From: Oscillospiraceae bacterium | GTDB lineage: Bacteria; Bacillota; Clostridia; Oscillospirales; Butyricicoccaceae | Length of the DNA stretch: 6,899 bases | Direction: 5' to 3' | NCBI GenBank assembly: GCA_902797555.1 | Contig: CADBTM010000090.1 | Span: 1 to 6,899, forward strand | Shown here: positions 1 through 5,170 of the stretch, piece after piece | How the letters are laid out: each line of letters opens with the position of its first letter | Numbering within the stretch: position 1 is the first letter of the stretch | The notes under the pieces: generated by a model | Seen by the model: the letters and a program-made list of their open reading frames with translations, nothing else | Databases searched by the model: none | Told to the model about the DNA's origin: nothing | Translations under genes and position numbers: made by a program

Positions 1-896
1 GCGCTGCAAAAGGCGTTGATGGGGATGAAGGCAAAGCCCTCCAGCTTGATATAGGCGCCGTTGCCCGCCATGGCCGCCGCGCCGAAGGAATTGACGCTGG
101 ACTGGACGATGACGTTGGCAAAGGCGATCACCGAGTTTTGCACGCCGGAGGGCAGGCCGATGCGGATCATCTCCCGAAGATGGACCCGATCGAGGCAAAT
201 GCCCTTCACCGTCACCCGGTAGGCCGTTTGCAGACGGCTGAGACGCCAGTAGGCCAGCACGCAGCTCAGCCCCTGCGCCAGCACGGTGGCCAGCGCCGCC
301 CCCGAAACGCCCATGCGGAACACGCCCACAAAGACGATATCCAGCGCCACATTGGCCAGCGACGAGCAGATCAGATAATACAGCGGGCGCTTGCTGTCGC
401 CCACCGCCTGAAAGATGCCGTTGGCGCTGTTGTAGAGGATGACGGTGAGAATGCCGCCGAAATAGATACGCAGATAGGCGACGCCGTCGTGCAGAACGCT
501 CTCCGGCGTGTCCATCAGCCGGAGCAGCAGGGGGGTAAAGGCCACGCCGAAGGCGGTGAGAAAGGCCCCCGAGATGAGTGCGGTGGCCATGGCTGTGCCC
601 ACGGCGCGCCGGAGGCGATCCTCATCCCCCGCGCCGAAGCAGCGGGCGATGACCACGCTGACACCGCCGAAGACGCCGCCGAAAAAACCCACCAGCAAAA
701 AGATCAGCGAGCCGGTGGAGGTGACGGCGGCCAGTGCGTCCTGACCCACATAGTTGCCCACCACCAGCGCGTCCACCATGTTGTAAAGCTGCTGGAAAAG
801 CTGTCCCAAAAACAGGGGGAAGGCAAACCGCAGCAGATTGCTGCGGATGCTGCTGTGGATCAGATCGACCCCGCCCGACCGCTTTTGCTCAGCCAT
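1..896 (-). CDS. MATE family efflux transporter (C-terminus cut by window edge)
   Basis: Reading leftwards from an ATG at 896, the frame stays open for 298 codons to the window edge, so only the N-terminal two thirds of a protein that is usually about 450 residues is present. It looks like a multidrug and toxic compound extrusion transporter, an inner-membrane antiporter that expels organic cations or drugs in exchange for Na+ or H+. Support comes from the N-terminal stretch around residues 25-62 (PLFLGQLFQQLYNMVDALVVG, then a DALAAVTSTGSL-type segment), which is characteristic of the family, from repeated hydrophobic segments near 64-84, 103-125, 145-160, 175-193 and 198-215, and from the start of the second half at about 245-280 (IRIGLPSGVQN). 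The substrate cannot be predicted. The start codon lies inside the end of the upstream Fe-S carrier gene (8-base overlap), so the two are very probably co-transcribed and translationally coupled. The family call is secure, the physiological role unknown. Confidence 0.9.
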   Translation of the reverse strand, partial: MAEQKRSGGVDLIHSSIRSNLLRFAFPLFLGQLFQQLYNMVDALVVGNYVGQDALAAVTSTGSLIFLLVGFFGGVFGGVSVVIARCFGAGDEDRLRRAVGTAMATALISGAFLTAFGVAFTPLLLRLMDTPESVLHDGVAYLRIYFGGILTVILYNSANGIFQAVGDSKRPLYYLICSSLANVALDIVFVGVFRMGVSGAALATVLAQGLSCVLAYWRLSRLQTAYRVTVKGICLDRVHLREMIRIGLPSGVQNSVIAFANVIVQSSVNSFGAAAMAGNGAYIKLEGFAFIPINAFCS

Positions 897-1731
897 TGGT
901 CAGACCGTTGAGCAGGTCGTCCAGCCAGGGCGCGTGGGCCATCTCGATCTTGCCCTCGTCCATCATCCTGGTGAGGGAGGGATCGATGGGCAGCCGGGCG
1001 ACCAGGGGGATATTGTATTTGGCGGCCACGTCGTTCAGACGGCTCTCGCCGAAGATGGAATGCTCCTTGCCGCAGTCGGGACATTTAAAGAAAGACATGT
1101 TCTCCACCAGACCCACCACGGGAATGTGCATCAGCTTGGCCATGTTGACCGCCTTTTCTACGATCATGCCCACCAGCTCCTGCGGGGTGGTGACCACGAT
1201 GATGCCGTCCACCGGCAGCGACTGAAAGACCGTCAGGGGCACGTCGCCCGTTCCGGGAGGCATATCCACAAACATATAGTCCACGTCGTCCCAATACACG
1301 TCGGTCCAGAATTGCTTGATGGCGCCGCCGATGACGGGGCCGCGCCACACCACGGGGTCGGTCTCGTGCTCCAGAAGCAGGTTGATGGACATCATCTGGA
1401 TGCCCGACAGGGTGACCCGGGGAAAGATTCCCTCGCCGTCGCCCAGAGCCTTGTCGTGCACGCCGAAGGCCTGCGGGATGGAGGGACCGGTGATATCGCC
1501 GTCCAGGATGGCGGTGTTATAGCCCCGAAGACGGGTCTGGGCAGCCAGCAGGGAGGTGACCATGGATTTTCCCACGCCGCCCTTGCCGGACACGACGGCG
1601 TACACCTTGCCCACGCGGCAGCCCTCCTTCAGCTTGACGTGAAGATCCTGAGGGGCAGTGCGGGAGGGGCAGTCCACGCCGCAGGTATCGCAGCTGTGGG
1701 TGCAGTTCTGATCGTTGATTTCTTGGCTCAT
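889..1731 (-). CDS. mrp: Mrp/NBP35 (ApbC) family Fe-S cluster carrier ATPase
   Basis: A 280-residue cytoplasmic P-loop ATPase of the Mrp/NBP35/ApbC family, which carries or assembles [4Fe-4S] clusters and passes them to apo-proteins. Visible motifs are a deviant Walker A, GKGGVGKS, at residues 49-56; the LDGDITGPS segment at 76-84; the VDMPPGTGD segment at 155-163; and CPDC at 217-220, the CxxC pair that in this family binds a bridging cluster at the dimer interface. The N-terminus adds four cysteines (C10, C14, C17, C21; CX3CX2CX3C), resembling the extra N-terminal cluster site of NBP35-type members. The ATG at 1731 is chosen because AAGGAG lies 9 bases upstream; a TTG at 1770 would overlap the probable promoter. 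The gene ends inside the start of the MATE transporter gene. A cysteine-rich protein gene diverges upstream. The client Fe-S protein is not evident in this window. Confidence 0.94.
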   Translation of the reverse strand: MSQEINDQNCTHSCDTCGVDCPSRTAPQDLHVKLKEGCRVGKVYAVVSGKGGVGKSMVTSLLAAQTRLRGYNTAILDGDITGPSIPQAFGVHDKALGDGEGIFPRVTLSGIQMMSINLLLEHETDPVVWRGPVIGGAIKQFWTDVYWDDVDYMFVDMPPGTGDVPLTVFQSLPVDGIIVVTTPQELVGMIVEKAVNMAKLMHIPVVGLVENMSFFKCPDCGKEHSIFGESRLNDVAAKYNIPLVARLPIDPSLTRMMDEGKIEMAHAPWLDDLLNGLTNG

Positions 1732-1740
1732 GGTTTTTCG

Positions 1741-1746
1741 CTCCTT
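1741..1746 (-). promoter_or_regulatory. Ribosome binding site deciding the mrp start
   Basis: AAGGAG on the minus strand lies 9 bases before the ATG at 1731. It selects this start over the in-frame TTG at 1770, which has no purine-rich ribosome site in front of it. Confidence 0.8.
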
Positions 1747-1780
1747 ATCCGTAATCGCATATTTCACCAATTATAAGCTT

Positions 1781-1808
1781 ATCATATCATATTTTTCCGC
1801 CTTTGCAA
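1781..1808 (-). promoter_or_regulatory. Predicted promoter of mrp-MATE operon
   Basis: On the minus strand, TTGCAA (1803-1808, 4 of 6 matches to the -35 consensus) is followed after 16 bases by TATGAT (1781-1786, 5 of 6 matches to the -10 consensus). This would start transcription about 40 bases before the mrp ATG. A second -10-like TATAAT at 1770-1775 is perfect but has no good -35 at the right distance. Prediction from sequence only. Confidence 0.5.
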
Positions 1809-1813
1809 GTCTC

Positions 1814-1842
1814 TTTACTTTTTTTTCAGGGAATGCTATACT
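1814..1842 (+). promoter_or_regulatory. Predicted extended -10 promoter of the cysteine-rich protein gene
   Basis: TTTACT (1814-1819) and TATACT (1837-1842) are 17 bases apart, and the -10 is preceded by TGC, giving an extended -10 element. The -35 boxes of this promoter and of the opposing mrp promoter are only 5 bases apart, so the two could influence each other or share a regulator. Prediction from sequence only. Confidence 0.6.
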
Positions 1843-1871
1843 GAAAGCGGAAAAAGAAGGAGGAAAGACCT

Positions 1872-2186
1872 ATGGAAGAAGAAAAAAAGACCGTTTCGCA
1901 GGAAAAGCCCTACTGGGAGGGCAAGCATTACGCCTTTTTCAGCAATCGGGAATGCGAGTTTTACCCCTGCCACGAGGGGGCGGATCCCGAAAAGTTCAAC
2001 TGCCTGTTCTGCTACTGCCCCCTGTACGCGCTGGGCGACCGGTGCGGAGGCAATTTCCGCTATAACGAGCGGGGCATCAAGGACTGCACCTACTGCCGTC
2101 TGCCCCACGACCCCAAAAGCTACGGCTACATCACCGCCAAGTTCAGCGAGTTGGCCGCCGTCGCCGCAAAAAAGACCGAGGAATAA
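1872..2186 (+). CDS. Cysteine-rich small domain protein, putative metal binding
   Basis: A 104-residue soluble protein matching the pattern of the 'cysteine-rich small domain' family (Pfam PF04071, from memory). Eight cysteines lie at 28, 33, 44, 47, 49, 58, 72 and 75, with histidines at 19, 34 and 79. The core reads FFSNRECEFYPCH, then FNCLFCYCPLY, then a CGG and a CTYCRLPH segment; it occupies about residues 17-83 and is flanked by charged tails. The cysteine spacing suggests binding of zinc, iron or an Fe-S cluster. Family members occur alone or joined to cobalamin-salvage (CbiZ/CobZ-type) domains; the biochemical function is not established as far as I know. AAGGAGG ends 8 bases before the ATG. 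The gene is a single-gene transcription unit: its own promoter is upstream and a strong terminator follows. It diverges from the Fe-S carrier gene mrp, which may hint at a link to metal or cluster handling, but that is inference. Confidence 0.88.
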   Translation: MEEEKKTVSQEKPYWEGKHYAFFSNRECEFYPCHEGADPEKFNCLFCYCPLYALGDRCGGNFRYNERGIKDCTYCRLPHDPKSYGYITAKFSELAAVAAKKTEE

Positions 2187-2199
2187 GAAAACGAAAAGA

Positions 2200-2234
2200 A
2201 GCCTGCGGCTGTGCCGCAGGCTCTTTTTTTCTTT
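2200..2234. terminator. Rho-independent terminator, probably bidirectional
   Basis: A perfect 10-base-pair stem (AGCCTGCGGC at 2200-2209, loop TGT, GCCGCAGGCT at 2213-2222) is followed on the plus strand by a C and seven T, then CTTT. On the minus strand the same hairpin is followed by a T-rich run (complement of 2184-2199). It lies between the stop of the cysteine-rich gene and the stop of the converging scaffold-like gene, so it can end both transcripts. Confidence 0.92.
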
Positions 2235-2595
2235 ACAGCTTCCGGATGCCCCGGTGCCGCCGGGCAGGCGGGGCGAGGGACAGATCCCGGGGCGGCTGGG
2301 GCAGGGCGGCGGCGCGCAGCTTTTCCTGCAGCGCCTGCACATAGATGCGGCCAAAGTCGGCCACCCGCTTTGCGGTGTCCTCCCCGTCGCTCCCCAAAAG
2401 GAAGGGGGCAAAGCACTCGGGCAGGCTGCTTTCCCGCAAAAGGGTCTCGGCCTGCTGGGTGAGGGTGCGAAGACGCTTTTCCTCCCGCAGGGTCTCCAGC
2501 TCGCGCCGCAGGGCGTCGGCGTCGGGCGGAGCGGCTTCAGACGGGGCGGGGACGGGCTCGGTCACAGGGGTCGGCTGTTTTTCTTCTTCGGGCAT
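2233..2595 (-). CDS. Phage capsid scaffolding-like protein (DUF4355-like)
   Basis: A 120-residue protein. Residues 1-27 are acidic and rich in proline and alanine and probably disordered. Residues 28-56 (RRELETLREEKRLRTLTQQA onwards) form a likely coiled coil. Residues 57-95 (LPECFAPFLL, then FGRIYVQALQEKLR) match the pattern of the helical end of DUF4355 phage scaffolding proteins, in which a coiled coil is followed by a short 'leucine-proline ... phage capsid scaffold' helical segment. The tail is basic (PPARRHRGIRKL). Such proteins guide assembly of the major capsid protein and lie downstream of the portal gene in SPP1-like phages. The position here, 3 bases after a portal gene, supports the call. 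It is shorter than the usual 160-220 residues, and no capsid gene follows; a terminator lies immediately beyond. AAAGGAG inside the end of the portal gene is 8 bases before the ATG, implying coupled translation. The homology is weak and rests partly on context. Confidence 0.68.
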   Translation of the reverse strand: MPEEEKQPTPVTEPVPAPSEAAPPDADALRRELETLREEKRLRTLTQQAETLLRESSLPECFAPFLLGSDGEDTAKRVADFGRIYVQALQEKLRAAALPQPPRDLSLAPPARRHRGIRKL

Positions 2596-2598
2596 GGG

Positions 2599-3846
2599 TC
2601 ATTCTCCTTTCTTTTCGTCGGCGATGCGCTGCACCTCGGCGTCGGGATTGTGGACAAAGGGCAGCAGCTCCAGCTTGGTGCGGCGGGAGACCGTGTCTCC
2701 CAGTGTCTGCAGATCGGTGCACAGGCGGCTGAGATCCTGAGGCAGATTTTTGTGGAAGAGGGCGACGCAGGGGCAGTACAGCTCCTCGCCCAGACGGGCA
2801 AAGGCCTGATAAAACAGGCCGATGAGATGGTACAGCCCGCCGGAAAAGCCCTGCTCCTTGGCGCTGCGCGCCTGCTCGATGCCCCACAGCTTGTATTCCA
2901 GCGCCACGCCGGAGGCCGTCCCAGAAAAGGCCTCGTCCTGCAGGTTGGGGGTCATGGTGATGGACAGCATATCCTTTACCAGCGTTTCCCGCAGGAGAGA
3001 GATGGCGTCCGGACTGAGGTTTTTCACCACGAACTCCGCTTTTCCGTTGTCCGCCATGCACAAAACCCGGCTGCGGTTTGCCCGGTCGATGTCCTGCTGG
3101 GTGGTGCCCATCACGCCGTAGAGAGCGAGAAACGCGTTGGCCACGCTCTGCATATCGTCCATGGCGCCCGAAAGCAGCACGTTGTAGGCATCCAGCAGGG
3201 AGGTCACCGATTCAAAATCGCCGGTGCTCTCCCCGTTGTTGCGGAACCAGCTCACCGCCAGCCCGTCCAGACCGGTGGGGCGGGCTTCGCCGAAGGTCAG
3301 CTCGGCGCCCTGCTGCTCCCAGGGGATGCGCTCGCCCTTGAGATAGAGCTCGCCCACCACGTGGCGGGAGCTCTTTTCGCTGAGACGCACGGCGGCAAAG
3401 ATCTCCTGCCGCAGTCCCCATGTGACGGCAAAGGTCTCCAGCGGCGACAGCCGGGCGATGCGGGGACCCCGGATGTCGGGATAGGTGAGCAAAAAGCCCT
3501 CGCCGCACACGCTCATATCCCGGGCGGCGGCATAGAGCATGCGTCCGAAGGACGCCTCGTTCAGCGCCCGCACCATCTTTTCCTGCACCCGCTTGCGGGA
3601 AAAGGTGAGGGTGGGGGTCACCCCCATAAAATAGCCGGTGTGGACGTCGGAGATGTACTTGGCATAGTTGGAGACCAGCCGGTTGTTGGGACGGCCCTGG
3701 GCGATGGGACCCTTGCGAACGTCCTGCTCGCCCCGGTAGTATTCCATCAGCGCCGCCCGACGGGGACGCTCCAGCGTGAGGAACTGTTCCACCAGCCCCT
3801 TGAGCTCGTCGGGAGAAATGTGGGGTGCTTCTGTTTGAAAAATCAT
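2599..3846 (-). CDS. Phage portal protein, SPP1 gp6-like family
   Basis: A 415-residue protein of the SPP1 gp6-like portal family (PF05133 type). In phages, twelve or thirteen copies form the ring at one vertex of the head through which the terminase pumps DNA and to which the neck attaches. Family hallmarks are visible: RPNNRLVSNYAKYISDVHTG at 52-71 followed by YFMG; a FRNNGESTGDFESVTSLLDA segment at 201-220; the VVKNLSPD segment at 273-280; the SGTASGVALEYKLWGIEQ segment at 308-325 with the LEYKL core; and the closing SRRTKLELLPFVHNPDAEV segment at 387-405. Length is modest for a family that is often 430-510 residues, but both ends look complete and the frame is uninterrupted. AGGAGG lies 8 bases before the ATG at 3846. 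No terminase gene precedes it: upstream is an unrelated divergent small gene. Base composition resembles the host genes, suggesting long residence. The family call is firm; whether it still works in a virion is unknown. Confidence 0.92.
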   Translation of the reverse strand: MIFQTEAPHISPDELKGLVEQFLTLERPRRAALMEYYRGEQDVRKGPIAQGRPNNRLVSNYAKYISDVHTGYFMGVTPTLTFSRKRVQEKMVRALNEASFGRMLYAAARDMSVCGEGFLLTYPDIRGPRIARLSPLETFAVTWGLRQEIFAAVRLSEKSSRHVVGELYLKGERIPWEQQGAELTFGEARPTGLDGLAVSWFRNNGESTGDFESVTSLLDAYNVLLSGAMDDMQSVANAFLALYGVMGTTQQDIDRANRSRVLCMADNGKAEFVVKNLSPDAISLLRETLVKDMLSITMTPNLQDEAFSGTASGVALEYKLWGIEQARSAKEQGFSGGLYHLIGLFYQAFARLGEELYCPCVALFHKNLPQDLSRLCTDLQTLGDTVSRRTKLELLPFVHNPDAEVQRIADEKKGE

Positions 3847-3882
3847 GGTTTTTCCCTCCTTTTTTGCCCATTGAACTCCATT

Positions 3883-3929
3883 TTCCGGGAAATAGAAAAG
3901 GAACTCTTCCGGGGAACATTTCCGGGGAA
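3883..3929. repeat. Three TTCCGGG(G)AA near-palindromic repeats between divergent starts
   Basis: The element occurs as TTCCGGGAA at 3883-3891 and as identical TTCCGGGGAA at 3907-3916 and 3920-3929; the last two are 13 bases apart start to start. Each copy reads nearly the same on both strands. A further small palindrome, GGAAGCCTTCC, overlaps the third copy at 3926-3936. Lying between the divergent portal and zinc-ribbon genes, they could be operators for a dimeric regulator. No clear sigma-70 promoter was found in the same gap in either direction. Their function is inferred from position only. Confidence 0.45.
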
Positions 3930-3990
3930 GCCTTCCGTTTTTCTTTCCTCCCGCTCCCGCCACAATGGGGGCGAAAGGAGGCGAGGCGCG

Positions 3991-4194
3991 ATGGAGGACA
4001 AGCGAGGCGCGGCGCGCAGGTGCATGATCTGCGGCGGGACGCGCGGGCTGCTCCGGGAGGATGAGGTGCTCCTGTGCTCCCGCTGCGTGATGGCGCTGGG
4101 CAGAGCGCTGCAGCAAAAGCTGGGTCTGGATATGCCCGACGAAGAGGAAGACCTCTTTCTGCAAAGCGGGAGTGACAAAATGACCGAACGATGA
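3991..4194 (+). CDS. Small zinc-ribbon protein of unknown function
   Basis: A 67-residue protein not recognised as a named family. It has two CxxC knuckles, CMIC at residues 11-14 (followed by GG) and CSRC at 29-32, separated by 14 residues (C11, C14, C29, C32). This is a treble-clef or zinc-ribbon-like arrangement, loosely reminiscent of the N-terminal zinc-binding domain of ClpX. A predicted helix (about 33-46) and an acidic segment (DEEEDLF at 50-56) follow. No signal peptide or membrane segment is seen. AAAGGAGG lies 9 bases before the ATG, which supports real translation despite the small size. The gene diverges from the phage portal gene across a 144-base gap with repeats, and is followed, without an evident terminator, by the transketolase promoter. 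A role as adaptor or DNA/protein-binding partner is possible but unproven. Confidence 0.72.
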   Translation: MEDKRGAARRCMICGGTRGLLREDEVLLCSRCVMALGRALQQKLGLDMPDEEEDLFLQSGSDKMTER

Positions 4195-4224
4195 AAAAAA
4201 CTTGGCACAGAACGGGATTTTTCC

Positions 4225-4253
4225 TTGTAATGGGGGAGGGAATATGCTATGAT
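4225..4253 (+). promoter_or_regulatory. Predicted extended -10 promoter of the transketolase operon
   Basis: TTGTAA (4225-4230) and TATGAT (4248-4253) are 17 bases apart, and TGC directly precedes the -10, giving an extended -10. A short inverted repeat, AATAT at 4241-4245 and ATATT at 4252-4256, overlaps the -10 and might be an operator. Transcription would start near 4260, leaving an AT-rich leader of about 50 bases before the ATG at 4312. Prediction only. Confidence 0.62.
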
Positions 4254-4300
4254 ATTTTGGTAAGATATTGAGAAGTATTCTGACATATTGGAAAGAATCG

Positions 4301-4306
4301 AAGGTG
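4301..4306 (+). promoter_or_regulatory. Weak ribosome binding site of transketolase N subunit
   Basis: AAGGTG, one mismatch from AAGGAG, ends 5 bases before the ATG at 4312. It is weaker than the sites of the other genes here, but favours this start over an in-frame TTG at 4288, which has none. Confidence 0.55.
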
Positions 4307-4311
4307 TCAAA

Positions 4312-5154
4312 ATGGAAAAGAACAAGGCTTTGCGCGTCTTTGCCGAAGAGATTCGTGTGGAGACGATGAAGGAACTGGCACATCTCGGCTTTGGCCACAT
4401 CGGCGGCTGTATGAGCGTGGTAGAGCTTCTCAGCGTGCTCTACGGCAAGGAAATGCGGATCGACCCCAAAAACCCCAAGTGGGCGGAGCGGGACAAGCTG
4501 GTGATGAGCAAGGGACACGCCGGCCCCGCCGTCTATGCGGCGCTGGCCCTCAAGGGCTATTTCCCCAAGGAGCAGCTGCTCACCCTCAATCAGGCGGGCA
4601 CCCACCTGCCCTCTCACTGTGACCGCAACCTCACCGTGGGCGTGGACATGACCACCGGCAGTCTGGGTCAGGGCATCTCCACCGCCATCGGTCTGGCGAT
4701 GGGCGACCGGATGATGGGCAGAAACGACAGCTATACCTATCTGGTGCTGGGCGACGGCGAGTGCGACGAGGGTCAGGTGTGGGAAGGCGCGGCCTTTGCC
4801 GCCCATCAGATGCTGGATCACCTCATCGCCTTTGTGGACTGGAACAAGCAGCAGCTGGACGGCGCCTGCGAGGACGTGCTCGATCTGGGCGACATGGTGC
4901 AGAAGTTCCGCTCCTTCGGATGGTACACCCAGAAGGTGGACGGCCACAGCGTGGACGCCATCCTCGAGGCCATCGAAAAGGGCAAGGCGCAGCATGAAAA
5001 GCCGGTGATGATCATTTTGGACACCGTAAAGGGCAAGGGTTGCGAGCTGGCGGAAAACACCTTCCCCTGCCACCATATCAAGTTTACCGCGGAGCAGATC
5101 GCTCCCAGCATCGAAAAGGCCGAGGCCGTCCTGGCGGCGGCGCGCAAGGCGTAA
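4312..5154 (+). CDS. Transketolase, N-terminal (thiamine-diphosphate binding) subunit
   Basis: A 280-residue cytoplasmic protein equal to the first half of a full-length transketolase. It carries the pyrophosphate-binding part of the thiamine diphosphate site. Visible motifs are FGHIGGCMS at 27-35 (usually GHPGG), SKGHAGPAVYAALALKGYFP at 67-86 with H69, HLPSHCDRN at 98-106, MTTGSLGQG at 113-121, and the cofactor/Mg2+ motif from GDGE (147-150) to N178 in DWNKQQLDG. The end has KGKGCELAENT at 240-250 followed by FPCHH. The enzyme moves two-carbon ketol units between sugar phosphates in the non-oxidative pentose phosphate pathway. It needs the C-terminal subunit encoded 16 bases downstream. The start was chosen at an ATG with an AAGGTG site. 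Split transketolases are common in Clostridia and archaea; some paralogues act on other sugars, so the exact substrate is open. Confidence 0.94.
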   Translation: MEKNKALRVFAEEIRVETMKELAHLGFGHIGGCMSVVELLSVLYGKEMRIDPKNPKWAERDKLVMSKGHAGPAVYAALALKGYFPKEQLLTLNQAGTHLPSHCDRNLTVGVDMTTGSLGQGISTAIGLAMGDRMMGRNDSYTYLVLGDGECDEGQVWEGAAFAAHQMLDHLIAFVDWNKQQLDGACEDVLDLGDMVQKFRSFGWYTQKVDGHSVDAILEAIEKGKAQHEKPVMIILDTVKGKGCELAENTFPCHHIKFTAEQIAPSIEKAEAVLAAARKA

Positions 5155-5170
5155 AGGGGGAGGAACGCTC

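Noticed and set aside
138..911. Plus-strand open frame of 257 codons opposite the MATE gene
   Set aside because: Histidine/glutamine/alanine-rich shadow of the transporter frame on the other strand, which shows clear membrane segments and family motifs.
1732..1746. Near-identical 15-base leaders before mrp and the portal gene (1732-1746 and 3847-3861, one mismatch), as a possible shared regulatory element
   Set aside because: The match is centred on the ribosome binding site and A-rich spacer, and other genes here have similar AAGGAGG-A-rich leaders, so it is most simply the genome's usual translation start context.
1732..1770. Upstream TTG start for the Mrp-family ATPase, adding 13 residues
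   Set aside because: There is no ribosome site before it and it overlaps a -10-like TATAAT; the ATG at 1731 has AAGGAG at proper distance.
3883..3936. Repeats as a small CRISPR array or attachment site
   Set aside because: The units are only 9-10 bases, unevenly spaced, with spacers of 3-15 bases and no cas or integrase gene nearby.
2254..4194. Long plus-strand open frame (646 codons) antisense to portal and scaffold genes
   Set aside because: It is a shadow of the portal gene with no recognisable domain. Only its last 67 codons, which have their own ribosome site and CxxC motifs, are kept as the zinc-ribbon gene.
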